Shown here one piece after another: positions 34,160 to 42,867 of a DNA stretch of 64,000 nucleotides; position 1 is the stretch's first letter, and the number at the start of each line of letters is the position of its first letter. The stretch is taken from positions 62,001 to 126,000 of the forward strand of contig NZ_CP039728.1 in NCBI RefSeq assembly GCF_005154805.1. Reading direction: 5' to 3'. The notes under the pieces were generated by a model. The model was given only the letters and a program-made list of their open reading frames with translations. It did no database searches and was not told the origin of the DNA. The translations under genes were made by a program, and so were the position numbers. Origin of the DNA: Bacillus sp. S3 (GTDB taxonomy: Bacteria; Bacillota; Bacilli; Bacillales; Cytobacillaceae).

Positions 34160-34800
34160 CTTAGGTGAATGAAATGAATAAATATGAGGTGTATACAGAT
34201 TTTTATCTCGACGATTAAATAGCGAATAAGCAAAAGAATTTCAGCTACTCAGGTGAAAAATTAGGGTACAAAGTAACCTAGTAAAACTGAGGGTATCTTG
34301 GTTGCCTTATCCCCGAGTTTCGGGGGGTGTCACAGGGGAATGAAGTCTGGATTTGAAACATGGTTATAACCCTTGCTGTGACTGAATTCTACTTGTCGCC
34401 TTAAGCGACAGGTTATATGCGACAGGTTAACTTGTCGCCTTCAAATCCCCTTCAACTTGTCGCCTATCAGTAAAATAACTCAGCCCTAATGTTTAGGTAA
34501 GGCATGTGGAATAAGACTCTGCTTTTGAATGAGTTATGAATAAACTTCGATATATTTCCGAATTTAAATACTCCTTCCCCTCCATTCTTTAATATGCTAC
34601 TCCGAACTTTTATAGTGTGATCTTAGGGTCACTTTTCCACTTTTCCACTTTTCAAGAAGTAGGATAATGTAGGGCACCAACTATTGTTATCTCTGAAGGA
34701 TGCCTGATGCTAAAAAAAAGACAGGTCATTTGGACTTTAAATACATGGCAGACTTCTAATATCATTTACTCTTAAGTCAGATGATGGTATTTTCTCAAAA
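34160..34800. other. Non-coding region between divergent coupling and partition operons; oriT/oriV candidate
   Basis: No credible gene. It holds a set of TTGTCGCC repeats (separate entry), three tandem CACTTTTC repeats near 34632-34655, and several short inverted repeats. It lies between the promoter of the Replic_Relax/coupling operon and tubRZ, which is a usual place for an origin of transfer or replication. Confidence 0.4.
34391..34465. repeat. Five TTGTCGCC/GCGACA repeats
   Basis: ACTTGTCGCCTT-like sequence occurs three times direct and GCGACAGG twice inverted within 75 bases. Iteron-like; a binding array for an initiator, a Replic_Relax-type protein or a regulator is possible. Confidence 0.7.
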
Positions 34801-34808
34801 ACCTTTGA

Positions 34809-35010
34809 GGTACATAATTGCGGTACATAAGAGTTGGTGATAATAGAATAGTGGCTTAAAACATTATAAAATCTAGGTTTTCTTTGTGGTACACAATTGT
34901 GTACCACAAGACACGCATTTATTAATAATTTGAAAGAAAGTTTGCTTAAAATTGCATATAAACATTGCATTTATTTGGGTGTTTTTCTATAATGTACCTT
35001 AAAGGTACAT
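34809..35010. promoter_or_regulatory. Candidate tubC centromere / TubR operator upstream of tubR
   Basis: It contains two GGTACATAA direct copies (34809-34831), a perfect palindrome TGTGGTACACAA with its inverse (core 34885-34908) and ATGTACCTT-A-AAGGTACAT (34992-35010), 40 bases before tubR. In known TubZRC systems TubR binds repeats next to tubR, which serve as both centromere and operator. The shared half-site GGTAC makes these the obvious TubR targets. Confidence 0.65.
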
Positions 35011-35050
35011 AAATGAGAGACTTTAAGGTTCGCAAAGGAGGGTGAACAGT

Positions 35051-35398
35051 TTGAGTGAATCAATAGCTCAAAAAGAGAATTATAAAGACTTAGATCAGCT
35101 AGAATACGATGAAGATACAGTCCGTTTTCTCCGAAAGAAACTTGATGATTTTGCAATAGATGTATTCAGGAAAATCATCTCAGAAAATAAGTTGAAGTTA
35201 GGTTTAGTTAAGACAAAACTAGATAACTATCATGGTATGAGAAAAAGATACGATTCTTCTTTTCTTATTCTTGAAGCGCAGGGGTTCATTGAAAAAAAGG
35301 AATTTGGGACTGCCACACCATACTATGTAACTGTTCGAGGTAAACAGCTAGCACACCTATTACATGAAGAAAAATTAGGAAGGAGCAACAATAAATGA
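35051..35398 (+). CDS. tubR: TubR-like DNA-binding partition adaptor, 115 aa
   Basis: The TTG at 35051 (LSESIAQKENYKDLDQLEYD) has GGAGG nine bases upstream; a GTG at 35042 lacks spacing. The second half looks like a winged helix (RYDSSFLILEAQGFIEKKEFG, then PYYVTVRGKQLAHLL). Length and position directly before tubZ, with a four-base overlap, fit TubR, which links the centromere to TubZ filaments and represses its own operon. Sequence similarity in this family is low, so the name rests on context. Confidence 0.75.
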   Translation: MSESIAQKENYKDLDQLEYDEDTVRFLRKKLDDFAIDVFRKIISENKLKLGLVKTKLDNYHGMRKRYDSSFLILEAQGFIEKKEFGTATPYYVTVRGKQLAHLLHEEKLGRSNNK

Positions 35399-36747
35399 TT
35401 AAACCTTTTGTCGAAAATGAAAAATTAGGTGCAATAAAGGCCCTATTATCATCACATTTACTATCCGATGAATTGAAATCAGAAATGAGCAGATTCCCTT
35501 CTCAAGCAATCATAGGTTTGGGACAAGGTGGAGGAAGAATTGCTGCCGAATTATCACGTTTTGGATTTCCAACGTTTCTATTAAACTCCTCTAAGTCGGA
35601 TATGGAAGAACATAAACACCTAATTCCTGAATCAAAAAGAATTGTTACGTCCAGCAAAGACTTTCCGGAGCTTGAAGGTACAGATAAAAACGCTCAATTA
35701 GGGTTTGAGATTGCTAAGGAAAACTCAGAACTTTATAAACAAGTAGCTTTAGATGATGCAATCCAAGATTCTGAATTTGTATGGGTTACTGTTAGTTTGG
35801 GTGGTGGTACTGGTAATGGTGCGTTAAAAGTAGCTTTGGCCTATCTTTCAAGAGTTAGAGAAAATAGAGCTTTACCAGGTGGTAAAATTCCTTTAGGAGT
35901 GATTTGCTCCCTTCCTTCCTCAGATGAGAAAGGCTCTGCATTCAGAAAAAACGCATTAGCAGGAATAAGCGTTATTCAGCAGCTTATGAACGATAATAAA
36001 ATGGGTACTGCAATTGTTATCGACAATGAAAAAATGAAAGATTATTATGCAAATGACCCGCTAAAAACATATGGTGGTACTGAAATTGATGCTAAATCAT
36101 ACAGCAACATGGTAATCGCAAGTGCCTTAGCGGAAATTTCCTCCTTACCATTAATGGATGGTCGGTCTGTCTTTGATAAAACAGAGTTACTTACAACCTT
36201 ATCCACTCCTGGATGGCTTTCCCTTTCAAAGCATAAGGACTTGAAAAGTGACGAAAACATTGAATCTGTAATTAAGAATCTTTTCACTAATAATGAAATC
36301 TTGGCGACATATGAAGTTCAAAATGCTGTAGCTGGTGCGGTTGCTGTACTTTATCCATCTACAAAAAATGTTTCACCGAAGATTGCAGATGATGTTTACC
36401 GATACACTTCTGAGCTTCTGAATACAAAAGTAAACCTTGCTATTTCAAAAAATAGCAAACTAGAGAATCTAACTCTATATGGATTGGCTGTTTACCCTAC
36501 TCCATCCATCAGAATTCAGCAATTAAGAGAAGAACTTAACCAATGGGAACAAATCGAAAAAGAACAAGAAGAAGCAAAAAAACAAGCAGCTTCAAGTCTA
36601 GGTCTTGATGAATTCAGTGATTTCTTCTCTTCCGGTAATACCAGCATGAGAAGAAAGAAACTAACATTTGATGATTTAAGTGAGGATCTAGAAACGGACA
36701 AGCCTAAAAAGGCAAAAGTAGCAGATTTAAATGATATAGATTTTTAA
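35395..36747 (+). CDS. tubZ: TubZ-like tubulin/FtsZ-family partition GTPase, 450 aa
   Basis: It has the tubulin/FtsZ nucleotide motifs: IIGLGQGGGRIAAEL near residue 40 and the signature SLGGGTGNGALK near residue 140. The long acidic C-terminal tail (residues about 390-450) ends ADLNDIDF. TubZ assembles treadmilling filaments that move plasmid copies apart through TubR. Its length is close to that of TubZ/RepX of large Bacillus plasmids. It is in an operon with tubR and ends at a strong terminator. Confidence 0.9.
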   Translation: MIKPFVENEKLGAIKALLSSHLLSDELKSEMSRFPSQAIIGLGQGGGRIAAELSRFGFPTFLLNSSKSDMEEHKHLIPESKRIVTSSKDFPELEGTDKNAQLGFEIAKENSELYKQVALDDAIQDSEFVWVTVSLGGGTGNGALKVALAYLSRVRENRALPGGKIPLGVICSLPSSDEKGSAFRKNALAGISVIQQLMNDNKMGTAIVIDNEKMKDYYANDPLKTYGGTEIDAKSYSNMVIASALAEISSLPLMDGRSVFDKTELLTTLSTPGWLSLSKHKDLKSDENIESVIKNLFTNNEILATYEVQNAVAGAVAVLYPSTKNVSPKIADDVYRYTSELLNTKVNLAISKNSKLENLTLYGLAVYPTPSIRIQQLREELNQWEQIEKEQEEAKKQAASSLGLDEFSDFFSSGNTSMRRKKLTFDDLSEDLETDKPKKAKVADLNDIDF

Positions 36748-36757
36748 GCACAATTAT

Positions 36758-36792
36758 AAAGCGACTTAGGATATTCTCCTAAGTCGCTTTAT
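36758..36792 (+). terminator. Terminator after tubZ
   Basis: ATAAAGCGACTTAGG pairs with TCCTAAGTCGCTTTAT, a 15-bp stem 10 bases after the stop. The flanking AT-runs would let it work on both strands. Confidence 0.8.
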
Positions 36793-36900
36793 AATGTACC
36801 CTTCTTTATGTTCCTTAATCATGTACCTTTAAGGTACATAAATCGTTAAACCCTTGATATAAAAGGGTTTTATTTAGGACCATAATTGTGTACCTCAATT
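36793..36900. promoter_or_regulatory. Second group of GGTAC palindromes downstream of tubZ
   Basis: ATGTACCTT-T-AAGGTACAT at 36821-36839 is the same palindrome as the one before tubR with one central base changed. ATGTACCC (36794) and ATTGTGTACCTC (36885) add half-sites. TubR sites are thus on both sides of the operon. Confidence 0.6.
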
Positions 36901-36932
36901 CCCTTACCCTCTGTTGGCTATTTCTAATTAAT

Positions 36933-37622
36933 TCAACATATACGGCCCATACTTTGTATAATTTTAAATTTTTTTTCTGGAGATGATAAAAATATAAATT
37001 GCTTAACTATATCAATACCATGATTATTTAGCACAAATAAAGATAAATTAGAGCTAATTGGATTTTTTTCATCGACTTTAATGAATTTTATACTGAATAC
37101 TTGAGTTAAAATGAGTGGCCAATCAATATTTACACCAGCTCGCGTTCTCGCTGTAACTCCTTCCAACCAACCTTTTACCATATTTACGGTCTCTTGTACC
37201 AATTGAATATTTCCCTTTATGTACCCCAGATTATTATTTATCCTATCGATTGAAAGACTTCTTTCGTCACCTACATTTAATAACATGGGCTCTTTTGTAA
37301 TAGCACAAAGTCCATTTGACTTTTCAAAAAGCTCTAAAACCTGCCCATATAAGTCAGGATCAACGATTCTGGCAAGCCCTTTCCTTTTTTTAGCTGCGGT
37401 AATTGCATTTCCGACTTTATATTTTATAAAGTCTTGTTGTCTTTCCCTTGCCATTTTTAGAGCTTTACATTTTTTACATAGCGAACTAAATACTTTTTCA
37501 CCCTTTGGATTGATGTATGTAGAAAACTCGTTCTCTGGAACTAGTTTAGTATGTTTGGATTCCCCTCTACATTCTATAGACCATTGGCCATTTTCCCACT
37601 TTTTTTCTCTTCTGCCTCCCAA
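36933..37622 (-). CDS. HNH-type endonuclease-like protein, 229 aa
   Basis: The start is TTG at 37622 with AGGAGG seven bases before. Zinc-knuckle cysteines (SLCKKCKAL near 47-55; NGLCAITKEPM near 100) frame the motif LSIDRINNNLGYIKGNIQLVQ, a pattern of phage HNH nucleases where DR replaces the first His. These enzymes cut DNA and often act as homing or packaging nucleases. The gene faces tubZ and probably entered as a mobile intron-less homing gene. The last 80 residues are unassigned. Confidence 0.65.
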   Translation of the reverse strand: MGGRREKKWENGQWSIECRGESKHTKLVPENEFSTYINPKGEKVFSSLCKKCKALKMARERQQDFIKYKVGNAITAAKKRKGLARIVDPDLYGQVLELFEKSNGLCAITKEPMLLNVGDERSLSIDRINNNLGYIKGNIQLVQETVNMVKGWLEGVTARTRAGVNIDWPLILTQVFSIKFIKVDEKNPISSNLSLFVLNNHGIDIVKQFIFLSSPEKKFKIIQSMGRIC

Positions 37623-37639
37623 TATTGTACCTCCTTAGT

Positions 37640-38160
37640 TGTCAGAGTCATAAATAGTATGTGCAACGTAGAAGGTTCAATTCATCTTCATTCAAGAAAA
37701 ACATTGGTATATAAGGCGTTACCCTCCACCAAACGATATACAGCGCTATCGGAATTCAAAAATCAAGTTCTTTCAGTTACGTTTTAAGGTCAAAAAATCA
37801 AATTCATCTTCATTCAGAATGGTTCGGGCGCGTCGGAAGGATTTGAAGCTCGGGAGATTATTGGTATATCAAGCGTTAATCATTGTCGAACGACACATAG
37901 CGTTAGCGTTGCTTATCGGTTTAATAGCGTTCATTATGATTCACTTTCAAAATTGATTTATTCAAACGTAATTGATTCATTAGTTTACGTTATTGAATGA
38001 TTAGAATATGTTTGGTAGCGATAGCGCTAGATATCGTTTGAGGGTATTTTCGGTACCGCTGCGGATCGTTCGAAGATCGTTAACGCCAGTTATATCAATG
38101 GTTTTTGTTGATTTATTGGTGTTTTGAGTGTAATATTTTTATTAATGACTGTAGAAATCT
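37640..38160. repeat. Repeat-rich non-coding region, candidate replication origin
   Basis: The motif TTCATCTTCATTCA occurs at 37681 and 37803; ATTGGTATATMARGCGTTA at 37703 and 37860. Short AGCGTTA/TAGCG elements occur at least six times between 37900 and 38090. There is no gene with a credible start. It lies immediately before the MerR-like coiled-coil protein, the usual arrangement of iterons and initiator or of an autoregulated DNA-binding gene. Confidence 0.5.
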
Positions 38161-38179
38161 ACAGTAAAGGGGTGATTTT

Positions 38180-39085
38180 ATGGGGAACTCGGAAATGAAA
38201 GATTTACTTAAGAGTGAATTTGAGCAGGACCCAATTTACCGAATGGCTATCTTAAATGGGCTAGAGGATGGCTTGTTTACTGAAGGTATCTTATCAATGC
38301 ATGACGAAATGACTTACAGCACTGTAGAAGCTGGAAAGATTATTGAACGATCAGACTCAACAATCAGAAATCATTTCCGTTCAGATTTAATTGAATACAT
38401 ACAACCAGAAAAATTCGGTAAATTTTATAGATTAAATTATAAAAGTGTTTTCCGATTGCAATTGATATTTGTATTAATGGAAAAGGCAGCTAAAACAAGC
38501 ATCGATTTATTAGCTGAACTGGGTATGGAACCAGCCGTAATGTTGGGTGGTAATTATAAAAGGGTTACTAGACCAGAAGGCAGAGAGCTCCGAAATTATG
38601 AGGAACCGAATCAACTTGACGATCGAGTAGCAATTCTAGAGAAAAACTTTGGTATGCAAGGAATAATGCTGAACATCCTTAAATATGAAAAAGATATTTC
38701 AGAGATTGAGAGAAAACTAGAAAATAAGGTAGCCGGCATAGAGCAAATAAAGACTGAGGCTTATATGAGGTATTTAGAAGAGAAGCAAGCTCAAATATTT
38801 GCAACTGCAATGAAGAAACAAAAACCTAAGACGTCCTTTTTTGGATTAATAAAAAAAACCGAGGAAATTGATTATTCCCAGGTTAATCATGAGATAGAAA
38901 CCAACCTAAAAGAAAAAATGAAACAGGAAACTACTGAAATAATAAATAGGTTTAAAGAAGAAATTAATAGCCTGGAGGACGAGAAGAAAAAGCTAGAATC
39001 AATCTTGGAAGGGGAGAAAAAGGCTTTTTCAAATATCCAGCTTGACTCAAATCATAAAAATGCTAAATTAATTGACAATCCATAA
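38180..39085 (+). CDS. MerR-like HTH and coiled-coil protein, 301 aa; possible initiator or partition factor
   Basis: Residues about 40-85 resemble the MerR-type helix-turn-helix (TYSTVEAGKIIERSDSTIRN, then KFGKFYRLNYKSVFRL). A long coiled coil runs through residues about 150-290, rich in Glu and Lys. The layout is that of plasmid DNA-binding adaptors and of some replication proteins. ATG at 38180 follows AAAGGGGTG. It is preceded by 500 bases of repeats that it could bind. Exact function unknown. Confidence 0.6.
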   Translation: MGNSEMKDLLKSEFEQDPIYRMAILNGLEDGLFTEGILSMHDEMTYSTVEAGKIIERSDSTIRNHFRSDLIEYIQPEKFGKFYRLNYKSVFRLQLIFVLMEKAAKTSIDLLAELGMEPAVMLGGNYKRVTRPEGRELRNYEEPNQLDDRVAILEKNFGMQGIMLNILKYEKDISEIERKLENKVAGIEQIKTEAYMRYLEEKQAQIFATAMKKQKPKTSFFGLIKKTEEIDYSQVNHEIETNLKEKMKQETTEIINRFKEEINSLEDEKKKLESILEGEKKAFSNIQLDSNHKNAKLIDNP

Positions 39086-39159
39086 AATAATAGTTTGAAT
39101 TTTCCGAACATATGTTTTATAATGGTAATTAACAAGAACGAGGGAATGAGGTGGGCTAA

Positions 39160-39264
39160 ATGTTTTTAATGATGAAAGAAAAGACTGAGAAGATGATTCT
39201 TAATAGTGTGGTAGTGATAACGGCTTTAGCTCTACTGGCTGCAATCGTAATTACTTTTAACTAA
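39160..39264 (+). CDS. Short membrane peptide, 34 aa
   Basis: ATG at 39160 is preceded by GAGGTGGG. The product MFLMMKEKTEKMILNSVVVI ends in TALALLAAIVITFN, one membrane helix with a charged N-terminus. A terminator follows 22 bases later, so it is a complete small transcription unit. It resembles small regulatory or toxin-like peptides in size; no antitoxin or antisense RNA is evident. Confidence 0.55.
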   Translation: MFLMMKEKTEKMILNSVVVITALALLAAIVITFN

Positions 39265-39285
39265 TATTATAATCCAGACCCCCGA

Positions 39286-39313
39286 ACCCGTTTCCAAATG
39301 GAAAGGGGTTTTT
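39286..39313 (+). terminator. Terminator after the 34-aa peptide gene
   Basis: CCC(G)TTTCC and GGAAA(G)GGG pair around AAAT and run into TTTTTATTT. Confidence 0.7.
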
Positions 39314-39388
39314 ATTTGAAAAATAATTGCATTTTTAGATAGGTTTTTCTATAATTCCTTAGCGGCTAGGGTTGAACGATCACCATTA

Positions 39389-39419
39389 TTTTAGGGTACA
39401 AATTTACCCTAAAATAACG
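39389..39419. promoter_or_regulatory. Perfect 13-bp inverted repeat
   Basis: TTATTTTAGGGTA and TACCCTAAAATAA are separated by CAAATT, with overlap at the centre, 220 bases before the recombinase-like gene. A similar half-site (TTAGGGTACAAAGTAACCTA) lies near 34255-34280. It may be an operator or a recombination core. Confidence 0.5.
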
Positions 39420-39638
39420 CATAGAAAAAAACCAAAAAACCAGCAGTTAACGCATTTTCAATGCTAAAATAGGCTATAGGGTAATTCAAGTAAAACCATA
39501 TCAATTTGTAAAATAACTTTTAGGGGATAGGGTCATAATCTTATCCGCTTTTTTGTTGTTTTGGTTGGAAATAATAAAGGAATAACGAACATATAATCGA
39601 ATAATATTATATAATTACTATTAAAGGGGTGAAAAGGG

Positions 39639-40499
39639 ATGCCTTATGGATTTATTAAACATTTAGAAAACGAGGGGTATAGTGAAGAAACTGTAAAAAG
39701 TTATGAAAAGATAATAGTTCAATTTTTCTCCTTTATCCAGTCTACCTATCCCGGCAGTAAGGAACCTTTTCAAATATCCTCTACAGATATAAAAAATTAC
39801 CTTGAAGAGCAGCTAAATAATGAGAAGACAATCTCTACAATTAATAAGGAGCTGGCAATATTAAAAACCTTATTTAATTACCTCTGGGAAATTGATAAAG
39901 TTCCTGTTGATCCGGCTGTAAAGATAAAAAGATTTAAGGTTAAAAATCTACCGAAAGTAGACGTAACATTTGAAGAGCTTGAAGAGTTATTAATTAAAGT
40001 GCTTCAAAATGGTGAATATTCAAAGCTTAGAAAAGTAATATTCCTTTTAGCAACAAAGGGGTTAAAAACTGCTGATTTCCGTTTTAAGAAGGAAGATGTT
40101 AAAGAATCCATTAAGGAAGACACAATAACCATCCAACTTCGTAAGAGAACCATTACACTTGTGGGCAGGGAAGTTACCTATTTTCAGGAATACTTTTATG
40201 AAACCATTTTTAATGGCAGCGATTATGTATTCACAACAAAACCTCATGGAGAAGAATATGGAGGCCCAATACAAGTAATGTCGATACTGAATCATTTACG
40301 GGCAATATCAAGTGATTATCTCGGGGAAAATGTTCAACCGTTAACTCTTATATCCATCCGCCGGGCCATTGCGTTTCATCTGTATTCGCAAAGACACTCT
40401 ATTCAAGCCATTGCAAAAAAACTTGGGATTGAGGAAAATTCCGCTTCAAACTACCTGAAATACCTTACAGAAGGGACTATATTACCAAAAAGTACTTGA
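39639..40499 (+). CDS. Tyrosine recombinase-like protein, probably degenerate active site, 286 aa
   Basis: The N-terminal SAM-like core-binding domain (residues 1-95: HLENEGYSEETVKSYEKI, then STINKELAILKTLFNYLW) and the C-terminal catalytic fold are clear. However, the first catalytic arginine position reads GLKTADF instead of GLRxxEL, and the HxxR box reads LISIRRAIAFH, with no His at the usual place. The final tyrosine can be seen in ASNYLKYL. It is probably a DNA-binding relative of XerC/integrases with little or no strand-exchange activity. ATG at 39639 follows AAAGGGGTG. It may manage the nearby palindrome. Confidence 0.65.
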   Translation: MPYGFIKHLENEGYSEETVKSYEKIIVQFFSFIQSTYPGSKEPFQISSTDIKNYLEEQLNNEKTISTINKELAILKTLFNYLWEIDKVPVDPAVKIKRFKVKNLPKVDVTFEELEELLIKVLQNGEYSKLRKVIFLLATKGLKTADFRFKKEDVKESIKEDTITIQLRKRTITLVGREVTYFQEYFYETIFNGSDYVFTTKPHGEEYGGPIQVMSILNHLRAISSDYLGENVQPLTLISIRRAIAFHLYSQRHSIQAIAKKLGIEENSASNYLKYLTEGTILPKST

Positions 40500-40525
40500 A
40501 GATAAAATATTTGCTAGTGTATAAT
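40496..40525 (+). promoter_or_regulatory. Promoter of the 40.6-42.8 kb operon
   Basis: TTGAAG (40496-40501) and TATAAT (40520-40525) are 18 bases apart, just upstream of leader A. Confidence 0.7.
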
Positions 40526-40548
40526 TGTCACATATATTAATAGCCCAA

Positions 40549-40612
40549 TGGGAAATACCCAGGACCAACATAGCTTTTTAAGGTATGTTAGTTCTGGGTA
40601 TTTATTTTTTCT
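40549..40612 (+). promoter_or_regulatory. Type 1 leader attenuator (leader A)
   Basis: The mini-hairpin TGGG-AAATA-CCCA (40549-40561) overlaps the 5' arm of a terminator (AAATACCCAGGACCAACATA with TATGTTAGTTCTGGGTATTT) that runs into ATTTTTT. The first start codon lies 16 bases later. Confidence 0.8.
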
Positions 40613-40627
40613 GAAGGAGTTAAGAAT

Positions 40628-41212
40628 GTGGAAGAAAAAAAGACCAGTAAAACACTAGAAACCTTAGCGATTGCTTCTTTGATATGTGAAGGGGAGTTTG
40701 ACACTACATCAAATGAACATTTGCTTATTGTCCCTTTTGATAAGAAAAAAGCTTTGTATTTAGCTGAATTGATAAGAGAAAACAATTTAAAAAGTCACTT
40801 AGATATTGATGTAAAAAAAGGACAATTCTCACTTCATTCTCATCCTATCTTAGATAAATTAAGGAAGCAATGGTATGTAAATGAGAGGAAAATATTTAGT
40901 ATGGTTTTAGATCCAAATTTATTATCACTTCTATCAATAATTATTGGGATTAATTTGTTTGGTTCCAGGAAATTAGAAAGCATATCGATTCCAACTAATA
41001 TTGATAAAGAACATTTGAGGGCACTTTCTTATTGTATTGAGCAACATATTGGGGTTCCGGTAGTACCTTCAGCTAACCATATTAAAATTACAAATGTTCC
41101 AAAGTTTATTCTTCATTCAGTAAATGAGATTCCTACTTTACATAGTGCAGAATTGGTTAATTTCCTAACCGATAAAGAGAGAAATAGAATTATAGAGGGG
41201 GCATCCATATGA
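40628..41212 (+). CDS. LAGLIDADG-like protein without clear catalytic acids, 194 aa
   Basis: The GTG at 40628 is used (AAGGAG upstream); the ATG one base earlier is in a frame that closes after 10 codons. The product follows the order of LAGLIDADG_2-type homing endonucleases: LETLAIASLICEGEF, then LHSHPILDKLRKQWYVNERK, then a second half with IPTNIDKEHLRALSYCIEQH and GVPVVP. The usual acidic residue of the first motif is replaced (CEGEF) and the second motif is poor. It may be a domesticated DNA-binding protein. First gene of an operon with a lipoprotein. Confidence 0.5.
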   Translation: MEEKKTSKTLETLAIASLICEGEFDTTSNEHLLIVPFDKKKALYLAELIRENNLKSHLDIDVKKGQFSLHSHPILDKLRKQWYVNERKIFSMVLDPNLLSLLSIIIGINLFGSRKLESISIPTNIDKEHLRALSYCIEQHIGVPVVPSANHIKITNVPKFILHSVNEIPTLHSAELVNFLTDKERNRIIEGASI

Positions 41213-41910
41213 AAAGAGTGAAAATATTAGCCTCTGTACTTACCGCATCCGTACTCTTAACTGGTTGTTTTAATTCAAGTTTTGAACAGGAAGCAAAAAA
41301 AGTAAAGGAGCGAAAGGTTGAGCTTAAGAAGGAAGAAAAGATAAAGAAATCTAACGATATAAAAGAACAAAAAGAGTTTTATAAAAAACTAGAAAAACCA
41401 TTGGACGAAGTCATAGTTGAGAATGATTTAGATCAAGTAAAAGAAATTGAACCAAAAGAGGTACAAGAAAAAACAACTTTTGAGGATTCCGTAGAATTTG
41501 CTCAATATACAAGTAAAATTTTATATGACTTCTATACTCAGCAAATATCATCTGAACAATATTACAAATTCCTTATGGACCACGGAAGTACAAGTGTTAA
41601 AGACGAATTACCAACAGAGAAGGATGCCATTACCATTTTGACCAATATTCAGGATATGTATAAAAAGCAAAATATTACTGGAGATGGATACAAACTTACT
41701 CATGTAGCAGTAGACCGCTTAAAAAGAGATGGGACCTTTTATAGAAAGGTAATCACTACAAACGGTGAGGAATATTTCTTAACCACAATAACTAAGGAAA
41801 ATAAAGGTTGGAAGTTTATAGAAGACAGTCCATCACCACCTTATACATTAGAGGAAACAACCGCCGATCAGAGCCAAGATGAAAATATTACAATAGAAAA
41901 GGGGAAATAA
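41209..41910 (+). CDS. Lipoprotein, 233 aa
   Basis: A signal peptide with lipobox LLTGC (residues 16-20) is followed by a Lys/Glu-rich coiled-coil stretch to about residue 100 and a compact domain with ILYDFYTQQISSEQYYKFL and GEEYFLTTITKENKGWKF, similar in size to NTF2-like domains of Gram-positive transfer proteins. It is anchored on the outside of the membrane, perhaps as part of a transfer channel or surface exclusion. ATG overlaps the previous stop by four bases. Confidence 0.7.
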   Translation: MKRVKILASVLTASVLLTGCFNSSFEQEAKKVKERKVELKKEEKIKKSNDIKEQKEFYKKLEKPLDEVIVENDLDQVKEIEPKEVQEKTTFEDSVEFAQYTSKILYDFYTQQISSEQYYKFLMDHGSTSVKDELPTEKDAITILTNIQDMYKKQNITGDGYKLTHVAVDRLKRDGTFYRKVITTNGEEYFLTTITKENKGWKFIEDSPSPPYTLEETTADQSQDENITIEKGK

Positions 41911-41911
41911 A

Positions 41912-42766
41912 ATGAGTACCACTGTAGAGCTAGACATTTCAGATTACACTGATAGGAAACTGAAGGCGCATTATCAAAACAATGAAGGATTTAATAAGGA
42001 TTTATTTTTGGTTTATGAATACTATAAAAGCAAATTACTTCCACTGGTTAAGGCTCAGGATGCAGCAAGATTGGAGAATGAGTTACTAGAAAGTATTAAA
42101 TCACAAATCTTTAATGGGTACTTTATGGCAGTTGAGTTTCTAAATCTTGAAGAAACTCAGATTAGTGATGAATGGTTTCAGCAATCTGCCGGAATGATTG
42201 CTCAACAATTACCTGATATGCTAAGAGAGATTACAGGCAATCAAATTGAAGAAGTAATTACATATGACCACTTAAAAAAGCTTGCCAGCTGGCTTGTTGT
42301 GAACTACGAGGGGGTTTACCCTACATTAATGGATATCTCTTTAAATACGGCTTGTATAGGTGCTAAATGGGCTTTGTTGGATGAGGGGGAGAAGCGGGGA
42401 CTGAAATTATATCAGCCCCAACAAAAAGGTATCCTAGCGAATTTTGATGATGTGGCATATCTAAATCCAGAGTCTTATATTACCTGCAGCGCAATGAATC
42501 AATTATCAGAAGTATGGGAATTAATTAAATCTAATTACAATACATTGGATAAGATTGGAGAAGTATCCATTCTTGCTGTGCCGGGTCCAATGGGTCAGCA
42601 AGCCTATTTTGTAAATGTAAACATTAGAAATACTTTCACCCAGGAGCAACAGGAGGAATTAATTAATAGCATTGTAATAAGGGTAATGGCATTGAATGAT
42701 GTACAGAGAAACCAAATAACCCTTACTGGAGCGTCAATAGAGGAATTTTATTATTTTACGAATTAA
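41912..42766 (+). CDS. Hypothetical protein, 284 aa
   Basis: The family is not recognised. The protein is acidic, cytosolic by composition, mostly helical in the first 180 residues, with a C-terminal alpha/beta part (VSILAVPGPMGQQAYFVNVN). It starts one base after the lipoprotein stop behind AAAGGGG and ends at a terminator; it is the third gene of this operon. Confidence 0.6.
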   Translation: MSTTVELDISDYTDRKLKAHYQNNEGFNKDLFLVYEYYKSKLLPLVKAQDAARLENELLESIKSQIFNGYFMAVEFLNLEETQISDEWFQQSAGMIAQQLPDMLREITGNQIEEVITYDHLKKLASWLVVNYEGVYPTLMDISLNTACIGAKWALLDEGEKRGLKLYQPQQKGILANFDDVAYLNPESYITCSAMNQLSEVWELIKSNYNTLDKIGEVSILAVPGPMGQQAYFVNVNIRNTFTQEQQEELINSIVIRVMALNDVQRNQITLTGASIEEFYYFTN

Positions 42767-42780
42767 GATGAGTAATTTTA

Positions 42781-42808
42781 GGTCTTACACTATGGTAAGG
42801 CCTTTTTT
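42781..42808 (+). terminator. Terminator of the 40.6-42.8 kb operon
   Basis: GG(T)CTTAC and GTAAG(G)CC form the stem, followed by TTTTTTATTT. Confidence 0.75.
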
Positions 42809-42867
42809 ATTTATACTTTTTTGGGATTGACAATATTTGTGTTAATTACAATTTCTCCGAAATAAAA

